DNA from: Algoriphagus yeomjeoni
GTDB taxonomy: Bacteria > Bacteroidota > Bacteroidia > Cytophagales > Cyclobacteriaceae
Length of the DNA: 64,000 nt
NCBI RefSeq assembly: GCF_003259505.1
Contig: NZ_QLLK01000001.1
Coordinates: 558,001 to 622,000, forward strand
Direction: 5' to 3'
In this document: positions 26,075 through 34,563 of the stretch, one piece after another
Numbering within the stretch: the stretch's first letter is position 1
How the letters are laid out: every line of letters begins with the position of its first letter
Translations under genes and position numbers: made by a program
Notes under the pieces: generated by a model
Told to the model about the DNA's origin: nothing
What the model saw: only the letters and a program-made list of their open reading frames with translations
The model's database searches: none

Positions 26075-27421
26075 CTAATTGCTCTCTATCACCTGACCCT
26101 TTTCCCGATACAGATCCACAGGACCATCAAGCAAGACTGCCAAAACGGTAATGTCTTTGTCGTATACATTATCAGGAATATCGATGTATTTCATGCCCGG
26201 TACTGCGCTCCAGTACATCTTGCCTACTTCTCTGGATTGTAGCTTGGTGCCATTACCTACTACCCAGACGCGTTGAATTTTATTCTTCAGACCTTTGATG
26301 GCAAGAGATTCATTGACTTTATAGTCTAGGTAGATATAAAGGATAGTATTGTCCTTTGAAAGTGTGGTAGGTGCATAGACGTGGCCATCTGGAATACCAG
26401 CTTGAGTTTCAAATATCGCAGACTCATGCTTGGATGTCCAGCGCCCAAATGCATTCAAGATATTTACCGCTTCATCAGGAATACTTCCGTCAGGTTTTGG
26501 CCCGAAGTCCATCAACAGATTCCCTCCCATGTGGAGGCAGTCAACAAAGATCCGTAGCAGTTCACTTGGGCTTTTATACTGATCATCATTTCCTTGATAG
26601 CCCCAGCTGTTGTTCATGGTCATGCACAGCTCCCAGAACTCACTGCTCGGTCTCGTTACTGGAACTCCTTGCTCAGGAGTATCGTAGTCCCCGAAGCCTG
26701 GCCCGAGTCGTGAATTGATGATCAGGTTCGGATTATATCCCAAGAGTTTCTCTTTCAACTCTGCACTTCTCCATTCTTCTGGCTTGTGCTCCCAGTCCCC
26801 ATCAAACCAATATAAGTCTGGATTGTATTGCTCCGATAATTCACCTAGTTGTTTGAAATTGAAATCAGTGAATTTCTTAAATCTCTCAGGATCGTTTTTA
26901 TAGCGATAAGTTTCTCTCGTGTTTCTATCGTAATCTGGGTGTGACCAATCCAAAACGGAAAAATAGATTCCTTTTTTCAGCCCTTCCTTCTCCAATGCTT
27001 TCATGAATGGCCCTACCAGATCTTTTCCTGCAGGCGTTTTCTTAACGACAGAAAGATCGCTGGCTTTGGTATCCCAAAGTGCCACACCATCATGATGCTT
27101 GGCAGTGAGGACAGCATATTTTGCTCCGCTTTGCTTGATTAATTTTGCCCACTTTTCTGGATCATATTCCGAAGCAGTGAACCCATCCAATTGCTTCATG
27201 TAATCCTCATAGCTGATGTAATCGTTGAAGAACGACCAGGATTCGTCAATGCCATTGACAGAATAAATTCCCCAATGGATGAAAATGCCCAACTTGGCAT
27301 CAGCAAACCATTCCATTTTCTCAGGAGTTTCTTGGGAAAATGCTACGGTAGATTGAGTGAAAATTAGGAGTAGAATGCCTAGCGCTAGAAAGTAGCTTTT
27401 GATGGAAGTGCTGATGTTCAC
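26075..27421 (-). CDS. Alpha-L-fucosidase, GH29
   Basis: Exported glycoside hydrolase of 448 residues with a signal peptide (about 1-29). GH29 features: GIFIHWGIYSV, AKHHDGVALW (HHDG at 109-112) and YWFDGDW with D207 as the probable nucleophile; NSWGYQGND is also typical. It cleaves terminal fucose from glycans in the periplasm or outside the cell. It stands alone, without a SusC/D pair or other hydrolases nearby, so it is not in a visible polysaccharide utilisation locus. Linkage specificity cannot be told. Confidence 0.92.
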   Translation of the reverse strand: MNISTSIKSYFLALGILLLIFTQSTVAFSQETPEKMEWFADAKLGIFIHWGIYSVNGIDESWSFFNDYISYEDYMKQLDGFTASEYDPEKWAKLIKQSGAKYAVLTAKHHDGVALWDTKASDLSVVKKTPAGKDLVGPFMKALEKEGLKKGIYFSVLDWSHPDYDRNTRETYRYKNDPERFKKFTDFNFKQLGELSEQYNPDLYWFDGDWEHKPEEWRSAELKEKLLGYNPNLIINSRLGPGFGDYDTPEQGVPVTRPSSEFWELCMTMNNSWGYQGNDDQYKSPSELLRIFVDCLHMGGNLLMDFGPKPDGSIPDEAVNILNAFGRWTSKHESAIFETQAGIPDGHVYAPTTLSKDNTILYIYLDYKVNESLAIKGLKNKIQRVWVVGNGTKLQSREVGKMYWSAVPGMKYIDIPDNVYDKDITVLAVLLDGPVDLYREKGQVIESN

Positions 27422-27507
27422 GATATACTAATTGAGATTCAGGATAAAATTAGGCAATATGCCCTATATATCAAGAGCCTTGAAAAGAGTTTATTATGAG
27501 TGGTCCT

Positions 27508-27537
27508 ATTGTTTTTAGAATATTATCAATACCTTTG
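27508..27537 (+). promoter_or_regulatory. Promoter of rpsU
   Basis: ATTG (27508-27511), an 18-base spacer, then TACCTTTG (27530-27537), 25 bases before the rpsU start. Confidence 0.65.
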
Positions 27538-27562
27538 TGCCCACGAAAGGGGGTGTATAGAT

Positions 27563-27757
27563 ATGATCATAGTTAACGTAAAAGAGAACGAATCAATCGA
27601 GAAAGCGCTAAAGCGTTTCAAAAAGAAGTTTGACAAGACTGGTGCAGTCCGTGAACTTCGTGCGAGACAAGCTTTCACTAAGCCTTCCGTAGTAAGAAGA
27701 GCACAAGTCATCAAAGCAGCTTACAAGCAGCATCTTCAAGAAGAAGCAGCGAAGTAA
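27563..27757 (+). CDS. rpsU: 30S ribosomal protein S21
   Basis: Small basic protein of 64 residues (MIIVNVKENESIEKALKRFKKKFDKTGAVRELRARQAF), a clear S21. The start at 27563 is chosen over an upstream ATG at 27500 because it matches the family N-terminus and follows the predicted promoter. S21 takes part in mRNA start-site selection on the 30S subunit. It is followed by its own terminator and then a Xer recombinase gene. Confidence 0.97.
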   Translation: MIIVNVKENESIEKALKRFKKKFDKTGAVRELRARQAFTKPSVVRRAQVIKAAYKQHLQEEAAK

Positions 27758-27778
27758 TCAGTTTTGACTTCAGATATC

Positions 27779-27812
27779 AAACGCACTTGCCATCAAGCAG
27801 GTGCGTTTTTTT
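27779..27812 (+). terminator. Terminator of rpsU
   Basis: ACGCACTTGC / GCAGGTGCGT stem with one wobble pair and a 6-base loop, followed by a run of T. Confidence 0.88.
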
Positions 27813-27885
27813 ATGCCCTTTTGTGATTTTGCCCATCGATTATTCACTTATTTTCTCCTAACTTATCTTCTGAGTTACCTGACAT

Positions 27886-28770
27886 ATGATCGATTCTTTC
27901 ATCAATTATTTAGAGTTTGAGAAAAAAGCTAGTCCCCACACTGTGGATGCTTACCGCCGTGATTTAGGGCAATTCGAAGAGTTTGTATCGCTTTCATTCG
28001 AAATAAATGAAATTTCTGAAGCCAAGCATCCTGAACTCAGAGCATGGGTAATTGATCTGGTAGATAGTGGATTAAGTACTACTTCAGTCAACCGAAAAAT
28101 CGCCACACTGAGGTCCTATTACAAGTTTTTGCTGCGATCACGGATCATTTCTACCGATCCAACGTATAAGTTAAAGGGTCTTAAAAACCCAAAGAAACTT
28201 CCTGAATTTGTACAAGAAGAGGCCATAAAATCCGTTTTAGATGAAAGCGTCTATGAACCTACTTTCGAAGGTCAGCGAGACAAAATGGTGATGGAGTTTC
28301 TTTACCTCACTGGTGTCAGGCTGTCTGAGTTAATTGGTTTACAATGGTCGGATATCAATTTAATAGAGGATTCGGTGAAGGTGTTGGGAAAGAGAAAAAA
28401 AGAAAGAATAATCCCTATTACAAAAGGCTTAAAACAGAATATTTTGCTGTATAAAAAAGTATTTGAAGAAAGGTTTTCTAAAGTTAGTCAAACTGACTAC
28501 TTTATTGTCAGCAATCAACAAAAGCAAAGTTATCCTATGATGATTTTTCGTATCGTCAGGCACTATCTAGATCTTTTCGCGCAGACATCCAAGCGCAGTC
28601 CTCACGTTTTGCGACATACTTTTGCTACTCATTTGCTCAACAAAGGTGCTGATCTGAATGCTGTTAAAGATTTGCTAGGTCATGCAAATCTCGCGGCCAC
28701 TCAGGTGTACACGCACAATTCCATGGAAAAACTTAAGGCTGTGTTCGAACAGGCACATCCGAAAGCATAA
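27886..28770 (+). CDS. Xer-type tyrosine recombinase
   Basis: A 294-residue site-specific recombinase of the XerC/XerD size class, probably resolving chromosome dimers. The N-terminal SAM-like domain is at 1-85 (KKASPHTVDAYRRDL). Catalytic residues are R145 (TGVRLSELIGL), H240 and R243 (HVLRHTFATHLL), H266 (LLGHANL) and Y275 (TQVYTH). It sits between rpsU and a ribosome hibernation factor with no integrase-like context or attachment site, which favours a housekeeping Xer role. C versus D cannot be fixed from one copy. Confidence 0.93.
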   Translation: MIDSFINYLEFEKKASPHTVDAYRRDLGQFEEFVSLSFEINEISEAKHPELRAWVIDLVDSGLSTTSVNRKIATLRSYYKFLLRSRIISTDPTYKLKGLKNPKKLPEFVQEEAIKSVLDESVYEPTFEGQRDKMVMEFLYLTGVRLSELIGLQWSDINLIEDSVKVLGKRKKERIIPITKGLKQNILLYKKVFEERFSKVSQTDYFIVSNQQKQSYPMMIFRIVRHYLDLFAQTSKRSPHVLRHTFATHLLNKGADLNAVKDLLGHANLAATQVYTHNSMEKLKAVFEQAHPKA

Positions 28771-28793
28771 ATAAATAATTTGTTCACCACTAA

Positions 28794-29111
28794 ATGCAAA
28801 TCAATATGAAACTGCAGATGCACTCCATCCATTTTGACGCCGATCGCAAACTGATCGACTTTATTCAGAAAAAAGCTGACAAACTGGATACTTACTATGA
28901 TCAAATCATAGACGGAGAGGTTTTTTTGAGGCTAGACAAAAATGACAACAACGCAAATAAACTAGTAGAAATCAAACTGAATGTGCCAGGAAAGCAATTC
29001 TTTGCTAAGACACAGGCTGATTCCTTTGAAGCTGCTTCTGACGATGCCATAGAGGGATTGAGGAGACAGATCAAGAAATACAAAGAAAAAGTTGTCCTGG
29101 CTAAACAGTAA
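28794..29111 (+). CDS. hpf: Ribosome hibernation promoting factor, short type
   Basis: A 105-residue HPF/YfiA-family protein (MHSIHFDADRKLIDFIQKKADKLDTYYD, AKTQADSFEAASDDAIEGLRRQIKKYKEK). It binds the 30S decoding region and inactivates ribosomes in stationary phase. This is the short form, without the dimerising C-terminal domain. It lies 23 bases after the recombinase gene, so they are co-transcribed. The start may instead be the ATG at 28806. Confidence 0.92.
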   Translation: MQINMKLQMHSIHFDADRKLIDFIQKKADKLDTYYDQIIDGEVFLRLDKNDNNANKLVEIKLNVPGKQFFAKTQADSFEAASDDAIEGLRRQIKKYKEKVVLAKQ

Positions 29112-29133
29112 CGGATAAGGATAGTAATTTTGT

Positions 29134-29168
29134 GGCACCTCTCAGTTTCTGGGAGGTGCTTTTTTTTT
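29134..29168 (+). terminator. Terminator after hpf
   Basis: GCACCTC / GAGGTGC stem followed by nine T, 22 bases after the hpf stop. Confidence 0.9.
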
Positions 29169-29181
29169 GACACATCACCTT

Positions 29182-30690
29182 ATGCAGAAGTCACCGAATT
29201 ACTCTCTTTATTTTTGGCTGGTCAGTTGTGGGCTGATCTTCGCCAAGGTTTTATTTACCCAGAGGCCGGAGATAGACCTGTTCACTGAAGAAGCCCAATA
29301 CTGGCTTTGGTCTCAGAATATGGCTTGGCATTATTATTCCAAGCCGCCACTGGTAGCGGTTCTCAATTATATTAGTACGGCTATTTTGGGCAATACGGAA
29401 CTTGGAGTAAGGATAAATGCCATTTTTTGTGGTGTTGGGATGTCTTGGGTGATTTTTCTTTTCGGTAGGCATCTGTATTCTTCCAAGGTAGGTTTCTGGG
29501 CTGCGATGATTCTTCAGGCCATGCCTATGTGGTGGCTTGCTTCTATTTTTCATATGACAGATTCCTCACTCACTTTTTTTTGGGGTTTGAGTATTTATCT
29601 GGCATACCGAGGAACAGAAGATGGTAGGAAATTCTGGTGGGTCTGGGCAGGTGTGGCTGCTGCCTTTGGCTTGATGGCTAAAATAGTCATGATTCTGATC
29701 TTTCCATTTCTTCTTTTATACCTGATATATACCAAAAACTGGAAGACTCAGAGTAAGAATTTCATCCTGTTTGTGGGGATCACTTTATTGGGTTTCATCC
29801 CAGCTTTGATCTGGAATTGGCAGAATGATTTTGATACATTCAAGCATTTGGCAGCACTGAGTGGTGGTGGAGGCGGTGAATCTAAATCCTTTGATGTAGG
29901 AAAGTCTTTTGGGCAATTCTTCGAATACCTAGGAGGTCAGCTGGCGATGATTTCGGTGTTTCTGCTTCCTTTGTTTGTGGGAGCTTTTAGAAAAGTAATT
30001 CAAAGCCAAGACCGAGTAAAGGTCTACCTGCTTTTACCGGCAATAATGTCTTGGGCTGCTTTCGCTGCCTTGAGCTTTTTGACTTCTATTGAGGTGAATT
30101 GGCCGGTTTTTGCCTATGGTAGTTTGGCGATTCTGATGGCGGCTTGGGTGTGCGAGCAAAGCATGACCTGGCAGAAAATTCGAAATTGGGGAGTTGGATT
30201 GAGTATAGGTTTGCCTCTGTTTTTCCTACTTCCTGATTTTACTTTCCTGAAAAGTATATCTCCCATCAAAAAAGCTGAGAAATCTGCTTTCAGAAGAATG
30301 GCTGGCTATGAGCCTTTAGCAGATAGGCTCGTCGCATTACGAGATAGTTTGGGAATTGAAGACGCTTACATCTTTTCAGAAACCTACCACATGGCTTCTG
30401 AGCTTTCCTTTTACCTTCCTGATCATCCACAAACCTATATGTTAAACATGGGCGCAAGAAAGAATCAATTCGATCTTTGGCCTGGAATGGAGCAGTTTGT
30501 TGGAAAGGATGAATTCGGAATTTTCGTGAGTTGGAATTTCGATTCGCCTGGAGAATTTGCAGATTTTAAGGAATTGATTTATGAAGAGGAATTGCCTATA
30601 ACATTCCGAGACGAACCGCTTCGGGTAGCTAAGATTCAAGTTTGGAGGAAGCTGGTTTCCTTTAATCCATACCTACCAGAGACGTATTAA
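29182..30690 (+). CDS. GT39-like membrane glycosyltransferase
   Basis: A 502-residue polytopic inner-membrane protein started at the ATG at 29182. The first periplasmic loop (IDLFTEEAQYWLWSQNMAWHYYSKPPLVAVLNY) is the acidic motif and PP signature of the ArnT/PMT superfamily, which moves sugars from polyprenyl-phosphate carriers. About 10-11 TM helices are followed by a soluble C-terminal domain. It is convergent with a second GT39-like gene, with only one base between their stops. Donor and acceptor are unknown. Confidence 0.87.
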   Translation: MQKSPNYSLYFWLVSCGLIFAKVLFTQRPEIDLFTEEAQYWLWSQNMAWHYYSKPPLVAVLNYISTAILGNTELGVRINAIFCGVGMSWVIFLFGRHLYSSKVGFWAAMILQAMPMWWLASIFHMTDSSLTFFWGLSIYLAYRGTEDGRKFWWVWAGVAAAFGLMAKIVMILIFPFLLLYLIYTKNWKTQSKNFILFVGITLLGFIPALIWNWQNDFDTFKHLAALSGGGGGESKSFDVGKSFGQFFEYLGGQLAMISVFLLPLFVGAFRKVIQSQDRVKVYLLLPAIMSWAAFAALSFLTSIEVNWPVFAYGSLAILMAAWVCEQSMTWQKIRNWGVGLSIGLPLFFLLPDFTFLKSISPIKKAEKSAFRRMAGYEPLADRLVALRDSLGIEDAYIFSETYHMASELSFYLPDHPQTYMLNMGARKNQFDLWPGMEQFVGKDEFGIFVSWNFDSPGEFADFKELIYEEELPITFRDEPLRVAKIQVWRKLVSFNPYLPETY

Positions 30691-30691
30691 T

Positions 30692-32362
30692 TTACTTTTT
30701 CTCCAGCCAATAGTAAATCTTCCCATTTTCCTTCACTAACGAATCAAACGCTGGATTGCTTAGATTTTGAAGAAGAAAAGGGATTTGTTTGGAGTTCCAG
30801 TTTACCGAACCCACGTGAATCGTGTAGGAGTCTTTGGGGATCAGGGGAAGGTATTTATCTTCTACGATTAGGTAGTTGTACTCGGTTGATTTGCGGAGCA
30901 ACTCCTCGTCTGTCAGCTTCTTTTCCCCTGTCAAATCAGTCATGTAATAATCAGGGCCTAAATAAACTCTGATCTTGCTGCTCGTGTGTATATTTCCGAT
31001 GAACCCGATTTCCTCTTTTGGATCTATTTCATTAGCTGATACAAATACTTCAATTTGCTCACCTTGCTCTGGCAGGGATATTTTTGCAGTAACTGTGGTT
31101 AGGAGAAAAAATAACAATAGAAATGAATAAGAAAGTGCTTTTGGGAGTTTTTCTCCTTTGGAAGTCAGTTGGAAAAGATAAATCAAGATAGAGAATCCCA
31201 GTCCCAATTGAAGGTAAATCCATACAGAACTACCTAATTGAAAGTTTATCCAAAAGCCGAAAACACCAATAATTAAACAAAGAAACAAGAACACCCAAAC
31301 ACTGATTTTTAGACCCAATTTCCTGAACTCAAATTCTCCTTTTACAAGTAGCCAACCGAGCAAAACTGCTAGAACTGGTGCGACTGGTAATAAATATCGC
31401 TCATAGAACTTGCTCGTCATGGCTCCCATTCCCAGAATTGCCAAGCCCCACAAAAGTGCAAATCCGAAGAATACTGCATTTTCAGCCCATGCTTTTCTTG
31501 TGCTTTCTTTGAATTTTGGGATTACTAGAAGTATCCAAGGAATAAAGATGGCAATCAAAATTCCTACTGCGAGAAACCCATTTTTCAGAATCATTAGATA
31601 CCTCGAAGTTACCCGAGCACCGACTTGGTCTTCAAGAAAGCTATCCAGATAGGTAGGTCCGTGGATTTGCCACATCGCTACAAACCAGAAAAGTCCGATG
31701 AAAATAGCAACTGCTATTGATGGAAGGTGGAGAAAGGCCCTAAATGAAAGTCTTTTCCAAGGGTTCAATAAGAGGTAAAGAATGCCTAGCCCACCCAAAG
31801 CCACAGCTGGAATTCCCTTTACTTCAAGAGCAAGTGCTAAACTTAGATAAAGTATCCAGAGGTATTTTTTTGGAGCTTGATCACCAAATCTCATCAAGCC
31901 CGCAAAACCTACGGCACTGAGCGTCATCGTCAATCCTAGCAAGACATCCGGAATTGAGCGGGTTGCGGATAAAATCAACACCGGATTTGCAGCGATGATG
32001 AGCGCTGAGATTCCAGCTACTTTTTTGTCCTCAAAAAGTAACTTAGCTAGCCAATACGTAGCGCCTACGGTTAATGCTCCAGCGAGTAAAAAGAAGAATC
32101 TAGAAGCAAATGCGCTTACACCAAAGAGTTTGAATCCTGCCAATACTACCCAATAAGTACCAATTGGCTTCCTAAACCGCAGTTCTCCATTTCCCAAATA
32201 AGTAGTCAGGTAATCTCCATTTTGAAGCATTTTCACTGCGGCGTCGGTATAATACATTTCGTCAGGAAAATGCATATGGAAGCTCAGTGCAAACGGGCCA
32301 ACAAGGATGGCAAATGCTGCCATGACCACCCATGGATTAATTTGGGAATCTTTTAAAGACAT
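30692..32362 (-). CDS. GT39/ArnT-like membrane glycosyltransferase
   Basis: A 556-residue polytopic protein. The first loop has the ArnT-type motif (MHFPDEMYYTDAAVKML) and a conserved RKPIGTYWVVLAGFKLFG, typical of lipid A or glycan glycosyltransferases that use polyprenyl-phosphate sugars. About 11-12 TM helices are followed by a C-terminal periplasmic domain. It is divergent from a GT2 gene whose product probably makes the lipid-linked donor. TATCTTTG on the minus strand, 4 bases before the start, is a good -7 element. Confidence 0.88.
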   Translation of the reverse strand: MSLKDSQINPWVVMAAFAILVGPFALSFHMHFPDEMYYTDAAVKMLQNGDYLTTYLGNGELRFRKPIGTYWVVLAGFKLFGVSAFASRFFFLLAGALTVGATYWLAKLLFEDKKVAGISALIIAANPVLILSATRSIPDVLLGLTMTLSAVGFAGLMRFGDQAPKKYLWILYLSLALALEVKGIPAVALGGLGILYLLLNPWKRLSFRAFLHLPSIAVAIFIGLFWFVAMWQIHGPTYLDSFLEDQVGARVTSRYLMILKNGFLAVGILIAIFIPWILLVIPKFKESTRKAWAENAVFFGFALLWGLAILGMGAMTSKFYERYLLPVAPVLAVLLGWLLVKGEFEFRKLGLKISVWVFLFLCLIIGVFGFWINFQLGSSVWIYLQLGLGFSILIYLFQLTSKGEKLPKALSYSFLLLFFLLTTVTAKISLPEQGEQIEVFVSANEIDPKEEIGFIGNIHTSSKIRVYLGPDYYMTDLTGEKKLTDEELLRKSTEYNYLIVEDKYLPLIPKDSYTIHVGSVNWNSKQIPFLLQNLSNPAFDSLVKENGKIYYWLEKK

Positions 32363-32366
32363 GCCG

Positions 32367-32400
32367 CAAAGATAAACCGATTGAAGTGTTTAAGTCCAAA
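32367..32400 (-). promoter_or_regulatory. Promoter of the ArnT-like gene
   Basis: On the minus strand: TTTG (32400-32397), a 22-base spacer, then TATCTTTG (32374-32367), ending 4 bases before the start codon. Confidence 0.6.
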
Positions 32401-32433
32401 TTTTCGTTGGCATCCGAACCGAATCCTAGCTTT

Positions 32434-32465
32434 TTTGTCCTAGGAAGTAATTTCCCGTATTTTTG
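32434..32465 (+). promoter_or_regulatory. Promoter of the GT2 gene
   Basis: TTTG (32434-32437), a 20-base spacer, then TATTTTTG (32458-32465), 15 bases before the ATG at 32481. Confidence 0.7.
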
Positions 32466-32480
32466 ACAAAATTTTATCGC

Positions 32481-33455
32481 ATGTCCAAGCCACAGATTTC
32501 CGTAGTAATCACTGTTTATAATGAAGAGGATAATATCCAGCCACTTTTAGAACAAACTTATGCAGCGCTTGCGGCGATCGATTATGAGGTGATTTTGATC
32601 GAGGATGGCTCTACAGACAGGACTGTGGCTGAGGTAAAAAAGTACGCGAATAGCCGAACTAAACTGATTATTTTCAACAGAAACTTTGGTCAGACGACTG
32701 CCCTAGCTGCAGGAATCGACATGGCTACTGGCGAATACATCTGCACCATGGATGGGGATTTGCAAAATGATCCAACTGACATTCCTGTGATGCTTCAAAA
32801 GGCAATTGATGAAGAGTGGGATGTGGTAGCCGGTCGCCGAGCGAATAGAAAAGATGGATTTGTGCTTCGTAAAATACCTAGTAAAATCGCGAACTGGGTG
32901 ATCAGAAATACTACCAAAGTTTACTTGAAAGATTACGGCTGTACCCTTCGTGTTTATAAAGCGGAAATTGCTCAGGGAATGGGACTTTACGGGGAATTGC
33001 ACCGTTTTATTCCTGTTTTGGCAATGCAGCAAGGGGCCAAAATGACCGAAATGGATGTGAAACATCATCCACGAATTCACGGAGAATCCAAGTATGGCCT
33101 GAGCCGAACCTTCAAAGTAATGTCGGATTTGATTCTGATGCTATTTTTCCAAAAGTACTTCCAGCGACCAATTCACTTATTTGGAGGAATTGGAATAATC
33201 GCGTTTATGATTGGATTGTTGATTAATCTCTACCTACTCATTCTGAAGATTATGGGTGAGGATATCTGGGGCAGACCAATTATGATCCTTGGGTTTATCT
33301 TGGTGCTGGGTGGTATCCAGTTTATCACCACGGGGATTATTGCAGAGATCATTGTTCGGACTTACTTCGAGTCTCAGGATAAGACGACTTATAGTATTAA
33401 GGCTGTTTATAGAGGAGAAAAGGTGGAAGTCAGAAATACAAAGTCTGAAGTATAA
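32481..33455 (+). CDS. Polyprenyl-phosphate glycosyltransferase, GT2
   Basis: A 324-residue protein from the ATG at 32481 (MSKPQISVVITVYNEEDN). The cytosolic GT-A domain has EDGSTDRT and the metal-binding DGDLQNDP, followed by two C-terminal TM helices (about 235-310). This is the DPM1/ArnC/GtrB architecture, which loads a sugar onto undecaprenyl phosphate at the inner leaflet. The divergent ArnT-like protein would be a natural user of the product. An in-frame TTG at 32463 is rejected because it lies in the -7 element. Confidence 0.9.
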   Translation: MSKPQISVVITVYNEEDNIQPLLEQTYAALAAIDYEVILIEDGSTDRTVAEVKKYANSRTKLIIFNRNFGQTTALAAGIDMATGEYICTMDGDLQNDPTDIPVMLQKAIDEEWDVVAGRRANRKDGFVLRKIPSKIANWVIRNTTKVYLKDYGCTLRVYKAEIAQGMGLYGELHRFIPVLAMQQGAKMTEMDVKHHPRIHGESKYGLSRTFKVMSDLILMLFFQKYFQRPIHLFGGIGIIAFMIGLLINLYLLILKIMGEDIWGRPIMILGFILVLGGIQFITTGIIAEIIVRTYFESQDKTTYSIKAVYRGEKVEVRNTKSEV

Positions 33456-33612
33456 AATCAGAAATCTAAATAGAGGGGGACAGTAATGTTTAATTGAATT
33501 AGGTAGCTGTCTTTTTTTGAAGCAAGAAAAAGTTAAAACAACCTTGGTTCTGTCTTAGTGAACTTTTCATTCTGGACTATCTAAAGCTGAGGTAATAAAT
33601 TTCCAAAACTCC

Positions 33613-34482
33613 TTGAGCCGATTCAAAAACCTATTCAAAACTGCCTTGAAGCTTCTGCTGACTGGATTGGCTTTGTTTCTGGTTTTTCGCAAAATAGACA
33701 CAGATCAGCTTTGGCAAATCACCAAGACAATTAACTGGTTTTGGTTGATTCCTGCGATTCTGACTTTTGTGCTGAGTAAACTTTTCACTGCCTTTCGTCT
33801 CAATCTCTACTTCAAAAATATCGGTCTGCATATCTCCGAGAAGCTCAATATCAAGCTTTACTTGGTAGGAATGTTTTACAACCTATTTCTTCCCGGGGGA
33901 ATCGGCGGTGATGGCTATAAAGTGTATTTGCTGAATAAACATTTTCAGACTCCTGTCAAATCGCTTGTTCAGGCTTCTCTGTTAGACAGATTGGGCGGTT
34001 TGGTAGCCATTATATTTTTACTGCTTGTGTTGATTCTTCCGGTGGATTTGGCCTTGCCTTTCGCTTCGCAGGTCCCCTGGGAGATATTGGTCGGAATAGC
34101 AGCATTACTGGTATTTCCGGTTTTTTGGCTGATGCAAAAGTTACTTTTTAAAGCCTTTCTTCCCTCGTTCTGGAAAGCCAATGGCTGGTCGATGGCTGGT
34201 CAATTAGCTCAGTTAGTTTGCGCGTGGTTTATTCTAAAGAGCCTCGGGGTAACGGAAAATTTCCTTGCCTACCAATTGGTTTTTTTACTTTCTTCCATCG
34301 TGGCAGTGTTGCCGTTGACCATCGGAGGAGTTGGTGCACGCGAACTTGTTTTCGTTTACGCGCACACCTATGCGGGCATAGATGAGGCGATTGCAGTCGC
34401 TTTCAGTTTGCTGTTTTTCTTGATCACAGCAATGGTTTCCCTTACAGGATCTATGATTTCAATTAAATTTGATGATAAATAG
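33613..34482 (+). CDS. UPF0104/LPG synthase-TM-like membrane protein
   Basis: A 289-residue polytopic protein with about eight TM helices from the lysylphosphatidylglycerol synthase TM family (YbhN/AglD-like). Family segments: MFYNLFLPGGIGGDGYKVYLL, SLLDRLGGLVAI and LPLTIGGVGARELVFVY. The start is a TTG (33613), the only usable start between the upstream in-frame stop at 33559 and the first conserved residues. It follows the GT2 gene in the same direction; such proteins are often next to glycosyltransferases, and lipid flipping has been proposed but is not established for this one. Confidence 0.85.
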   Translation: MSRFKNLFKTALKLLLTGLALFLVFRKIDTDQLWQITKTINWFWLIPAILTFVLSKLFTAFRLNLYFKNIGLHISEKLNIKLYLVGMFYNLFLPGGIGGDGYKVYLLNKHFQTPVKSLVQASLLDRLGGLVAIIFLLLVLILPVDLALPFASQVPWEILVGIAALLVFPVFWLMQKLLFKAFLPSFWKANGWSMAGQLAQLVCAWFILKSLGVTENFLAYQLVFLLSSIVAVLPLTIGGVGARELVFVYAHTYAGIDEAIAVAFSLLFFLITAMVSLTGSMISIKFDDK

Positions 34483-34514
34483 TTAAATAGCTGTTTTTCA
34501 ATGAAATAATAAAA

Positions 34515-34563
34515 AATCATCCTTGCAAATTTAAAATCAAATTTTAAATTTGCAAGGATGATT
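34515..34563. promoter_or_regulatory. Perfect 23-bp inverted repeat over a start codon
   Basis: Left arm 34515-34537 and right arm 34541-34563 are exact reverse complements (core CATCCTTGCAAATTTAAAAT) with a 3-base centre. The right arm contains the ATG (34558-34560) of the DUF4143 ATPase. As RNA it would form a very stable hairpin hiding the start; as DNA it could be an operator. Confidence 0.85.

Noticed and set aside
27886..28770. Integrase of a mobile element
   Set aside because: It sits between rpsU and hpf without direct repeats, tRNA or cargo genes; size and context fit a housekeeping Xer recombinase.
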